Of a stretch of 64,000 nt of DNA, positions 29,091-39,133 are shown piece by piece; positions within the stretch are counted from its first letter, which is position 1; each line of letters starts with the position of its first letter. The notes below the pieces were generated by a model. It made no database searches. It saw only the letters and a program-made list of their open reading frames with translations, and was not told the origin of the DNA. The position numbers and the translations under genes are program-made. Source of the DNA: Grifola frondosa (taxonomy: Eukaryota > Basidiomycota > Agaricomycetes > Polyporales > Grifolaceae); assembly GCA_001683735.1 (NCBI GenBank), contig LUGG01000027.1:186001-250000 (forward strand), in the 5' to 3' direction.

Positions 29091-29141
29091 TGGTATGGAT
29101 GTGGCCAGTCCGCGTGTTCCTCGGGGTGTCATGTCCATAGC
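29091..29141 (-). repeat. TGCTATGG/CCATACC inverted-repeat element, copy 1
   Basis: In the sense of gene A the element reads TGATCTGCTATGGACATGAC ... CATCCATACC. 29,093-29,110 (GTATGGATGTGGCCAGTC on +) matches 17 of 18 bases with the end of gene A's coding region at 30,838-30,855. Confidence 0.75.
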
Positions 29142-29540
29142 AGATCAAGAGTTTCAAGTTCTCCAGGTTACATCCCTCTTCAAAGGAACTGTAATGACAC
29201 TTCACTTGGTTGTGCTCGCGGTATAGTCAATGATGCTACACATTGACAAAAGAAACCCGATGGATGTGGAATAGTGTCTATGACTTGGTCCGTCGTCCTA
29301 TCTATGCATGCTGACTAGAATCTGAATGCTGTTTTGTGGAGGATGAAAGTTGCTGGCTTGTTGAAGCTGTTTTCATTCGTATAGTTGTACATCTTGCTTG
29401 GGCAGTCTCAGACTGACAACACTAGCCTTGTAACGGTCACTGAGGAGGTACGTTTACTGGGCCGGACGTCGTTTTACTTGCGGTGGAGTGACATTAACGA
29501 CAACGCACAGGTAATTGGATAAATTTGAGGTTATTGGTTT

Positions 29541-29591
29541 GGTATGGATGCGATCAGTCCCTGTGTTCCTGGGGTGGTCGTGTCCATAGCA
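29541..29591 (-). repeat. Inverted-repeat element, copy 2
   Basis: Same element: GGTATGGATGCGATCAGTC at the left, GGTCGTGTCCATAGCAG at the right on +. The variable part matches no family coding end as well as copy 1 matches gene A. Confidence 0.7.
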
Positions 29592-30028
29592 GATCAAGAG
29601 TTTCAAGTTCTCCTGGCTGCATCCCTCAAGCTCTATCTCAAGGGAACTGCGATAACACTTCACTTGGTGGTGCTCGCGGTACAATTGATGATGCTATCAC
29701 ATTGACAAAAAAGACCCCGATGGATGTGGAACAGTTTCCACGACTTAGTTCGTCATCCTATGCACTCATGCGGACTGGAATCTGATTGCCGTAGAGGATG
29801 AGGCTTGCTGGCTTGTTCGCAGGCTGTTCTCGTTCGTATTTTTTTACACTTGCCTGGGCAATTTCAGATTGACGACACTAGCTAGGCTCAGTTGCCGGCC
29901 TCTACACGCGGAAGACAGTCGCTCCAACCGCTAGGTTGTCGAAGGTACGTTTAGATATCATTGTACTTGCGGCGATCTAACTCGACAAAAATACATAGGC
30001 AATTGGATACATCTGAGGCTATTGATTT

Positions 30029-30080
30029 GGTATGGATGTAATCTGTCCGTATGTTCCTCGGCGGATCATGTCCATAGCAG
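30029..30080 (-). repeat. Inverted-repeat element, copy 3
   Basis: Same element: GGTATGGATGTAATCTGTCC ... GATCATGTCCATAGCAG on +. Confidence 0.7.
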
Positions 30081-30499
30081 ATCAAGAGTTTCAAGTTCTC
30101 CGGGCGACATCCCTCAAGCTGTACTTCAAGGGAACTGTAATGACACCTCACTGCTTGGGTGTGCTCGCGGTACGGTCGGTGATGTTACCACATGACAAAA
30201 GAGACCCCGATGGATGTGGAACAATTTCTACGACCTGGTCCGTCGTCCTATCTGTGAATGCTGACCAGAATCTGAGTGCTGTTTTGTGGAAAATGAAACT
30301 TGCTGGCCTGTTGGCAGGCTGTTACTATTCGTACGTTTGAACATCTTGTTTGGGTAGTCTCAAACTGATAACACCAGCCTCATAAGAGCCATTGACCGCC
30401 GTCGAAGGTGCGGATATTGGGCCGCATGTTGTTTTACTTGCAGCGATATGACATCAACAAAAGTACACGGGGAATTGGATATATTTGGGGCTGTAGGTT

Positions 30500-30551
30500 T
30501 GGTATGGATGCGACCATCCTGTGTGTTCCTCGGGGGTTCGTGTCCATAGCA
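30500..30551 (-). repeat. Inverted-repeat element, copy 4
   Basis: Same element, ~270 bp downstream of gene A's stop: GGTATGGATGCGACCATCC ... TTCGTGTCCATAGCAG on +. Confidence 0.7.
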
Positions 30552-30819
30552 GATCAACAGCTCCAAGTTTTCCGAAGCAGCTACTGTATTGGGATCATAT
30601 CTTATCAGTGACGGAGCAGTGTCGCCCGCACATAATACAAACTTAAGGGGTTTTGAGTATACGTCCTGAACGTTCGCGAGTTGGCGACAGTACTCAAACG
30701 AGAATGGAAAACTGCCCTTTATAAACTGTTATCAACATTTGAACAGACAGTCGTGTCAAGGCTATTGACTAATTACAGGGTAGTAGATACACCGTGAACA
30801 GCTTGTGCTTATAATGTAT

Positions 30820-33032
30820 CTAATCTGTAAGGACATTGTATGGATGTAGCCAGTCAGTGGCACTAGAGATCTGATCTTGAGAACTCCAAGTGCCTGTGCT
30901 AAAAGATTGCGGTGAGCCATCTTCCGCACCGACGTGCATCTGGTACGAGGTGCTTTCGAAGCCATCACGGAGATATTCGTGATTTGAGCTAGCACCGCGA
31001 CCAAGTAGGTTCGGAATTGATTGAGATAGAGCGGAATGCTGGGACCAAGTGTCGGAACAAGAATTGCTGTCGCAGCCGTAGAATGAGTCCGCTCTGGAAG
31101 ACTCATACCGTTGTTCGAATGACATTTGAGGAACAGGACTGACGATATGGCTCTGGCATTGTCTCGAAGATGGGAATTGAGCCGAAGAACCGAAGGCCAA
31201 TCGCATGGCGTGCTGCATCTTACTATACCCATCGACAGCAGGATCTGCCAGATAACTGGACTGGGAGAACGTGATGTTATGAGTCACTGACGCGAGCTGT
31301 GCAGTAGGTGCGCCATGATTGATGTATGGCTGGTTGTCGATCGGGATCCTGCAGTGATCTGCGCCACAAGGATGTCCAGGAGGTGCCCAGTCGCACGACG
31401 AGATGGGCGAGACGACGCAGGGCATCGCATTATAGACATCTGTCGTATACATATGGATCAGATGAATACATTCGAAAGGCGGTAGGGATCTTACGCGGCA
31501 TCTCATATGGTGCTTGCAGAGTGATTTCATTTAGCAGAGAGTTGTTTTTGACATCGCCGCCATAGACATTGCTCCCAGCAGTGATGGCATCTGTGAAGTA
31601 TAGAAATTAGAGAAATGAAAAGCGGTGGTGATACATATTTACCCATGTAATCCGCGCGCAGATGTCGGTCTGTTGGATTCAGTCGGAGGGATGGCGGGGA
31701 TGCGAGAGGAAGTCCGTATGAGGCTCCAGGGTGGTTATAATGAGGCGTCTGTGACGAAAAACACTGTGTCGCATCTGTAGCAGGTTCACGTTCATTGTTC
31801 TGAAGAGCCATAAACTCTGTCGGCGATGGACCAATTGGCAAGTCCACGAACGCTTGATCCGCATTGTCGAAGTACACGCCATTGCTTTCTTCAAAGCCGC
31901 GCGGCCCCTGATATACCTGAGCGTCAGGGGTCTCTACGGCGTTTCAAAATTAGAAGACATTACTGGCGTCAGCACAGACTGGACGTACCCGGTGAATAAA
32001 TCGAGTGCTGTTCCATTTGAGCAGCCTGTGGCGTCGCCACGTCGAAGGTCATTTGTTGGTGATAGAGAACACCTGGGTAGTTCTGCGACTGATGTCCCCT
32101 TTGCGTCAGCGGAGACGTAATGTTGCAAATTGGGTGCAGGTGATCGGGGACACTATCACTTGCAACGAGAGCGTCTATGACGAACGAAGATATGTCAGGT
32201 CGGTCCAAATAACGGCGAAAGAAATATATGGGAGGGTACCTTGACGTCCGCTTGGGACTAGCGGAGGTCCGACGGACGAGCGATAGAGCATGGAAGGTGT
32301 GGCGCAATTGGATACCTGCAACATGGTATAATGGTCGACAAGCACTGTACCGGGAACAGGTTGGCCGCATGGAGGAGTCCCAAGTGCCTGCAACTGCGAT
32401 GTCATTGGGGCATGCGCAGGTTGGACCAACCTTGGATGCGTGTAAGGATGTCGCATACTGAGGTCTTCGAGAGGTCGGTCATTTGCTTCAACGCCACTTT
32501 CCGCTGTAGGAGGCCGGAGATATGACGCACGTTGAGGACTCACCGCTGGACTCACCGCTGGAGTTTGGGGTACGAAAGAGGAGGGAATGTCATCAAGCTG
32601 TTGCAGCAGCCCAGAAGCTAGACTGTTGTCCTCCGTGCTCAGCGGATGGTCACCGGCTGCATGTTTCTGCAGGCGTGCCATGCGAGCGGATTTCGCGATT
32701 TTGAGCGCTCGAGGATGGGGAACTGTGGGCCGTCGCGAGCGTTGTCCTTGCGTCTTGACGACGCTGTCGCCGACGGTTCCAGCGACACGTGCAATTTTTA
32801 GTGCGACGAGTACGGGGCATTATCGTAACCTCTGCAAGATTGTGTCCGTACACGAAGGTATACGTCGCGGGGGATTCCTTTGGACGCTCTAGGCCAACAA
32901 CACCGAAGTTTTGACCTCTTCTACGGTTCCCAACCTATGCGCATCAGAACATCAAGACACATCTAACGACGGAGGTGGAAGACATACTTGGGGATAATGG
33001 CGATGAGCTGTATAGGAATAACGTGGAACCAT
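30820..33032 (-). CDS. Family gene A: unrecognised GQNFGVVGLERP-family protein, frameshifted
   Basis: Multi-exon minus-strand gene of a family I cannot name. Exon 1 encodes ~15 residues (MVPRYSYTAHRHYPQ) and is spliced to VGNRRR, GQNFGVVGLERP, TYTFVYG and PRTRR, then a basic region (ALKIAKSAR), a Pro/Ser/Tyr/Gln-rich middle, and a last exon from about NAMPCVVSPISSC to ATDWLHPYNVLTD, stop 30,820. Compared with gene B, one base is missing in the T5 run at 32,795-32,799, just after PRTRRTK. As read, A would end early; this is either a young pseudogene or a homopolymer undercall. No membrane segment, enzyme motif or signal peptide is seen. The PRTRR-type basic cluster could be a nuclear signal (inference). 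Confidence 0.6.
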
Positions 33033-34009
33033 GTTTTTGAATCGATAGCGCGGACGAATGCAGGCGGTCGTGTTGAGGTAGGGTGTAGGTCAGTAAGAGG
33101 GTGGAAGAGAATGTACTGTGTATCGAACAAGAGGAGTTTTGAGGGCCTATAGTTCTGTGGCGTAGTCCAACACGACAACGAAATCGGAGCCGAGCGTGGA
33201 AGCAAAGAAGGTCTAGGCGCACATTAAAAGGTCTCTTGCACGCGCAGAGCACGAGGTGTATGATACACAGCCTCCAACGCAGCTGTGAGAGTGTTCGATA
33301 GCGCCGTCTTCCTAGTCTAGTAGGTATGCCTCATGCATCATAGATTTGAGAAATCTAGCGGGCGTCCGTATGGATGGCCCCAAATTTCTGAGTGGGCACA
33401 ACACCACGAGCAGATACCGTAGAACAAGGGAGAACATTCCCACTGGAACCATCTGATAGATCTGATAGAAGTGATGGACACGAAAATTGAAACGAGTCCT
33501 ACTGTCGAGGATCAGCTATCTCGCCCACGTTCAGATTGGCCGAAATGACGTCCGGTTGTGAACGAGCACCGCCGCAGTCCGAAATATACGAAGCATCAGA
33601 GGACAGTGACTGAACTGCATGTTGGCCAAATGTGGAATCCCCGTTGTACTTCAAGACAAGACACGGTGCACGAAGTTACCGGCTCCACTACCAAATAGAT
33701 TTATGTCGTACTTATACATTATTCCAATGCGAGTAATCAGATCACTCACCTCAACCTTGACTCTCCTCGTCCTCGACGACGCACTCTCATTCTTTGAATC
33801 CTACCTGGTAGCAAGGCACAATCGTGATTCGCATATCTAGACCCAGCGAGCGGTCGAATTCTTACGTGATGCATTACATAGAAAAGGAATTACAGCATTT
33901 CATGCTTTAGCATGAATATAGCATGATGACGGCTATGTTGACTTCCAAGTTCGAGTCAAAAAATTTTAAAACGCGTAAAACTTATCGCGACGCGACTGAT
34001 CATGTGACC
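33033..34009 (-). promoter_or_regulatory. Conserved upstream block of gene A with GGTCACATGATCAGT
   Basis: About 970 bp upstream of A, alignable by eye with the upstream blocks of B, C and E. It contains the GTCCAACACGACAACGAAAT stretch near 33,164 and ends at the 15-mer at 33,995-34,009. ORFs inside it are not consistently conserved between copies. Confidence 0.6.
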
Positions 34010-34440
34010 ATCTCGGGATCTAAGATCATCGATGTTAAAGGAGGTAGAGGAACTAGTCTGACCCAAGTCTGAGATCTGACTGCTCGCTTCGTTTTATCTC
34101 CTTTGGTTTTTGACAGTCATGACAGTATTCTCTCTGTGTGTATCCTCTTCCTACTCGTCATGACGCTTGGTTACGCTCGCGCTACAGTCGGTGAAAAGAC
34201 CCTGATGGACGTGGAATCTACAATCTGGTTGGTCGTGCTAAGTGCTCAACTGACCAGAATCTGATTGTCGTTTTGTGGGGGATGAGACATGTTGGCAGGC
34301 TGTTCTCGTTCGTACCTGTTGCGTAAGGGCCATTGATGGTAGAAGGTATGTTTATTGGGACGGATATCGTTTTGCTTGCCGCGATGTGACCAACGAAAAT
34401 ACATAGAGAATCGGATTTACTTATTTGAGGCTATTGGTTT

Positions 34441-34490
34441 GGTATGGATATGATTCATTCGATGTTCATCGGAGGGTCGTGTCCATAGCA
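34441..34490 (-). repeat. Inverted-repeat element, copy 5 (downstream of gene B)
   Basis: 34,442-34,460 (GTATGGATATGATTCATTC on +) is identical over 19 of 19 bases to 34,778-34,796 inside gene B's last codons. The other side has CGTGTCCATAGCAGATC. It lies ~260 bp past the stop of B. Confidence 0.8.
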
Positions 34491-34750
34491 GATCCAGAGT
34501 TTCAAGTTCTCCGGGCTGCTTATGGTGACGGTTAAACCAGCCACTATGTTGCGTTAATGACAGAGCGACGTCACCTACATGCAACAAAACCTTGGGGAAG
34601 ACTCTAAGTCTATGAATGGATATGCTCCGAACTTTGTGCGTGTGACAATACTTGGGCCTCAGGCGTCATCGTGATAACGGCAAACTGCACTCTATAAACT
34701 ATTAACAATGTTTAGATAGACAGTTGAGTTATGTCAAGACTATTGAATGA

Positions 34751-37023
34751 TTACAGAATATAATCTGTAAAGACATTGTATGGATATGATTCATTCATCA
34801 AGTGATGTGAATGGTTAGCAGCACTATAGATGTGATCTCGAACACTGCAAGTGCCCGTACTCAAAGGATGCGGTGAGTCGTCTCGTGCACCGACGGGCAC
34901 CTGGTACAAGGTGCTTTCAAAGCCATCACAGAGATATTCGTGCTTCGAGCTAGCACCGCGACCAAGTAGGTTTGGAATTGATTGGGATAGAGCGGAATGT
35001 AGTCCATGCCCGGGCCAAGTGTTGGAATAAACATTGGTGTCGCAGTCATAGAATGAGTTCGCTCTAGAAGACTCATATGACTGTTGGAGTGGCATTTGTG
35101 GGATAGGAACGTCGACGTGGCTCTCAGCGTATGGTGTCGAATACGGGAATTGAGTCGAAGGACCGAAGGCCAACTGCATGGCATATGTTGTGCTACAGTT
35201 GTCGACAGCAGGATCTGCCAGATGAATGGACTGGGAGATTCCAGGAGCCGCATAGGGATATGTGACGTTACGAGTCACTGACGCAAGCTGTGCAGTAGGT
35301 GCGCCATGATTGACGTATGGCTGGGTGTCGATTGGGATCCTGCAGTGATCTGAGCCGCAAGGATGCACAGGAAGTGCCCAGTCGCACGACGAGGTGTGCG
35401 AGATGACGTAGGGCATCGCATTATCGAAATCTGCCATATACATGTAAATTCAGCCGAGTAAATTCGAAAGGCGGTAAAGATCGTACGCGAAATGTCATAC
35501 GGTGCTTGCTGAGTGATTCCATTTTGCGAATGTGCGATGTTATTTTTTATGTCGCCGCTGTAGACATTGCTCCCAGCGGTCATGGTATCTGTGAAGTATA
35601 GAAATTAGAGAAATAGAATGCGGTGGTAACACATACTTACCCATGTAATCCGCACGCAGTTGCCGGCTTGTTGTATTCGGTCGGAAGGATGGTGGGGAAG
35701 CGAGAGGAAGCCCGCATGGGGCTCCAGGTTGGTCATAATGAGGCGTCTGCGACGAAAAACACTGTGTCGCATCTGTAGCAGGTTGACGTTCATCGTTCTG
35801 AAGAGCCATAAGCTCTGTCGGCGATGGACCAATGGGTGAGCTATATGCGTCCATGAACGCTTGATCCGCATTGTTGAAGTACACGCCATTGATTTCTTCA
35901 AAGCCGCGTGACGCTTGGTACACCTGAGCGCCAGGGGTGTCTACGGCGTTTCAAAATCAGAAAAAGTTACTGGCGTCAGTACGGACTGGACATACCCGGT
36001 GAACAATAGATCGAGTGCTGTTCCATTTGAGCAGGTGGCGTCGGCACGTTGAAGGTCATTTGTTGATGGTAAACACCTGGGTAGTTCTGCGACTGATGTC
36101 CCCTTTGCGTCAGCGGAGACGTAATATTGCAATTTGGATGTAGGTGATCGGGGACACCATCACTTGCAACGGAAGCATCTACGACGAACGAAGATGTGTC
36201 AGGTCGATTCAAGTAACGGCTAAAGAAATATATGGGAGGGTACCTTGACGTCCACTTGGGACTAGCGGAGGTCCGACGGACGAGTGATAAACCATGGATG
36301 ATGGGACGCAATTGAACACCTGCGAGATGGTATCATGGTCGACAAGCACTGTACCAGGAACAGATTGACCGAATGGAGGAGTCACAGGTGCCTGCAACTG
36401 CGATGCAATTGGGGCATGCGCAGGCTGGATCGACCTTGGATGCATGTAAGGATGTCGCATACTGAGACCTTCGAGAAGTCGGTCATTTGCTTCAACGCCA
36501 CTTTCCGTTGTAGGAGGCCGGAGATATGATTCACGTTGCAGACTCACCGCCGATGTTTGGGATACGAAAGAGGAGGGAATGTCATCAAGCTGTTGCGGCA
36601 GCCTAGAAGCTACACTGTTGACCTCGGTGCTCGGCGGATGGTCACCGGCTGCATGTTTCTGCCGGCGTGCGATACGAGCGGATTTCGCGATTTTGAGGGC
36701 TCTGGGGTGCGGAATTGTGGGCGGTCGCGAGCGTTGTCCTTGCATCTCGACGACGCTGTCGCCGATGGTACCGGCGACACGGGCCTTCTTAGTGCGGCGA
36801 GTTCGGGGCACTATCGTAACCTCTGCAAGATTGCGCCCGTACACGAAGGTATACGTCACGGGGGACTCCTTTGGACGCTCTAGACCAACAATACCGAAGT
36901 TTTGACCTCTCCCACGGTTCCCAACCTATATGCACCAGAACATCAAAACACATCTAACGACGGAGGTGGAAGACATACTTGGGGATAATGGCGATGAGCT
37001 GTATAGGAATAACGTGGAACCAT
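34751..37023 (-). CDS. Family gene B: unrecognised GQNFGVVGLERP-family protein, apparently intact
   Basis: Best-preserved minus-strand member, about six exons. Exon 1 MVPRYSYTAHRHYPQ (37,023-36,979). Exon 2 (~36,927-36,241): VGNRGR, GQNFGVVGLERP, PRTRRTKKARVAGTIGDSVV, ALKIAKSARIARRQKH, MRHPYMHP, then a phase-keeping intron after PSGRQG. Exon 3: VPDHLHPNCNITSPLTQRG. Exon 4: EINGVYFNNADQAFMDAYSS, ATDATQCFSSQTPHYDQPGA. Exon 5: NIAHSQNGITQQAPYDIS. Exon 6: NAMPYVISHTSSCDWALP, ALSQSIPNLLGRGASSKHEY, ending ESYPYNVFTDYIL at 34,751. The predicted ~640-residue protein is rich in Ser, Pro, Gln and Tyr after a basic N-terminal third. No known domain. A DNA- or RNA-associated regulator would fit the composition, but this is inference. 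Confidence 0.7.
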
Positions 37024-37970
37024 GTTTTTGAATCGATAGCGCGGACGAATGCAGGCGGTCGTGTTGAGGTAGGGTGTAGATCAGCAAGAGGGTGGAAGGG
37101 AACGTGCTGTGTATCGAACAAGAGGAATTTTGAGGGCCTATAGTTCTGTGGCGTAGTCCAACACGACAACGAAATCGGAGCCGAGCGTGGAAGCAAAGAA
37201 GGTCTAGGCGCACGTTGAAAGGTCTCTAGCACGCACAGAGCACGAGGTGTGTGATACACAGCCTCCAACGCAGCTGTGAGGATGCTCGATAGCGCCGTCT
37301 TCCTAGTCTCGTAGGTATGCCTCATGCATCATAGGTTTGAAAAATCTAGCGGGCGTCCGTGTGAATGGCCCTAAATTTCCGACTGGGCACAACACCACGA
37401 GCGGATACAGCAGAACAAGGGAGAACATTCCCACTAGAACTATCTGATAGATCTGATAGAAGTGATGGGCACGAAAATTGAAACGAGTCCCACTGTCGAA
37501 GATCAGCTATCCCGCCCACGTTCGGACTGGCCGAAATGACATCCGGTTGCTAACGAGCACCGCCGTAGTCCGAAATGTACGAAACATGAAAGGGTGATGA
37601 TTGAACTGCATGTTGGCCTAATGTGGAATCCCATTGTACTTCAAGACAAGGCACGGTGCATTAAGTTACCGGCTCCACTACTAAATAGATTTACTCGTCC
37701 TCATACGTTATTGCAATGCGAGTAATCAGATCACTCACCTCAACCTTGACTCTCCTCGTCCTCGACGACGCACTCTCACTCTTTGAGTCCTACCTGGTAG
37801 TATGGCACAATCGTGGTTCCCATATTGAGACCAAACGAGCGGTCGAATTCTTACGCGATACATTACATAGAAAAGGAATTACAGCAATTCATGATGACGG
37901 CTATGTTGACTTCCAAGTTCGAGTCAAAGACGCGTTAAAACTTAAACGCGACGCGACTGATCATGTGACC
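37024..37970 (-). promoter_or_regulatory. Conserved upstream block of gene B
   Basis: Upstream of B, matching the upstream block of A. ACTGATCATGTGACC at 37,956-37,970 is 933 bp from the ATG. Confidence 0.6.
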
Positions 37971-38431
37971 ATCTTGGGATCGATGGAAGCGTGGTAACTT
38001 AAGATTGACTTAAGATCATCGATGCCAGATCATGTTAAAGGAGGTCGAGGAAGTCTGATCAAGAGGCCGCTTCGTTTTATCTCTTTTGGTCTTTGACAGC
38101 CATGACAGTATTCTCTCTGTGTGCGTCTTCCTACTTGTCATGACACTTGGCTACAGTCGGTGATACTACATTGACAAAAGAGACCCCGATGTATGTGGAA
38201 TCTACAACCTGGTTCGTCATCCTTTGCCCTCAGCTGACTAGAATCTGATTGCCGTTTTGTAGAGGATGAGAATGTTGGCAGGCTATTCTCGTTCGTCTTT
38301 TTTTACGTCTTGCATAAGGACCATTGACCGTCGTCGAAGATATGTTTATTGGGACGGATATCGTTTTACTTGCCGCGATGTGACCAACGAAAATACAGAG
38401 AATTGGACATACTTATTTGAGACTATTGGTT

Positions 38432-38482
38432 TGGTATGGATGTGATTCACTCGTGTGTTCCCCAGAGGTCATATCCATAGCA
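38432..38482 (-). repeat. Inverted-repeat element, copy 6
   Basis: GGTATGGATGTGATTCACTC ... GTCATATCCATAGCAGATCA on +. It forms a two-unit array (spacing 462 bp) with copy 7, downstream of gene C. Confidence 0.7.
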
Positions 38483-38893
38483 GATCAAGAGTAACAAGTT
38501 CTCCGGGCTGCGTCCCTCAAGCTCTACCTGAAGGGAACTGCCATGATACTTTACTTGGCTGCACTCCTGTCAGTGATGCTACTACATTGACAAAAGAGAC
38601 CCCGACGAATGTGGAACAGTTTCTACCACCTGGTTCGTCATCCTATGCACTCATGCGGACTGGAGTCTGATTGCCATTTTATGGAGGATGAAATTGCCGG
38701 CCTGTTGGCAGGCTGTTACCGTTCGTACGTTTGTATATTTTGTTTGGGCAGTCTCAAACTGACAGCACTAGCATTATAAGGGCCATTGACCGTCGTCGAA
38801 GGTACGGATATTGGGCCGGATGCCGTTTTACTTGCAGCGATATGACATCAATGAAAGACCACGGGTAATTAAATATATTTGAGGCTGTTGGTT

Positions 38894-38948
38894 TGGTATG
38901 GATGCAGTCTATTCGTGTGCTCCTCGGAGGGGCCGTGTCCATAGCAGA
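38894..38948 (-). repeat. Inverted-repeat element, copy 7 (downstream of gene C)
   Basis: 38,896-38,913 (GTATGGATGCAGTCTATT on +) matches 17 of 18 bases with 39,281-39,298 in gene C's terminal codons. It lies ~190 bp past the end of C. Confidence 0.8.
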
Positions 38949-39133
38949 TCAAGAGTTTCAAATTCTCCGGGCTACTTATAGTGACTCTTAAACTAGCTAT
39001 TGTATTGGGATTATGTCGTATTAGTGACGGAGCAATGTCGCCATTGCATACAATGCAAACCTGGGGAAGACTTTGAGTCCATGAACGGGTCTGTCCCGAA
39101 CTTTCGTTCGTGTGTGACAATGCTCAACTGTCA

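Larger units (their letters stand above)
29080..30760. repeat. Array of four degenerate ~450-490 bp repeats
   Basis: Four diverged direct copies of a unit marked by TTTGGTATGGATG ... GTCCATAGCAGATCAA (at ~29,091, 29,541, 30,029 and 30,500; spacing 450, 488 and 471 bp). In the first three units this is followed by AAGTTCTCC, GGGAACTG, a GATGGATGTGGAA stretch and a pyrimidine-rich tail. Further single copies occur at ~34,441, ~38,432 and ~38,894. The units carry no intact gene. On the minus strand each keeps a short open frame with LLICYGHD and IHTKP text, suggesting decayed gene-end sequence. The array begins ~270 bp past the stop of family gene A. Confidence 0.8.
30390..34330. repeat. ~4 kb direct duplication, unit 1 (contains gene A)
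   Basis: Matches unit 2 (about 34,331-38,321) with an offset of 3.94-4.0 kb throughout. Landmarks: CTTTGCGTCAGCGGAGACGT at ~32,099 and ~36,103; ATGCGAGTAATCAGATCACT at 33,728 and 37,716. It includes the downstream element, gene A and its upstream block. Edges are approximate. Confidence 0.85.
34331..38321. repeat. ~4 kb direct duplication, unit 2 (contains gene B)
   Basis: Second unit of the tandem duplication; same gene order as unit 1, with many substitutions and small indels, so it is not recent. Edges are approximate. Confidence 0.85.

Noticed and set aside
28900..30760. CRISPR-like array
   Set aside because: Repeats are long, diverged and in a eukaryotic genome; no short identical repeats with unique spacers and no cas genes.
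32944..33252. An ORF conserved upstream of A and B (33,252-32,944 and 37,213-36,926)
   Set aside because: It overlaps exon 1 in another frame and is open only because the DNA is nearly identical; C and E do not keep it.
30390..38321. LTR retrotransposon (direct repeats flanking a body)
   Set aside because: The direct copies each contain the same gene; there is no gag-pol, primer-binding site or TG...CA ends.
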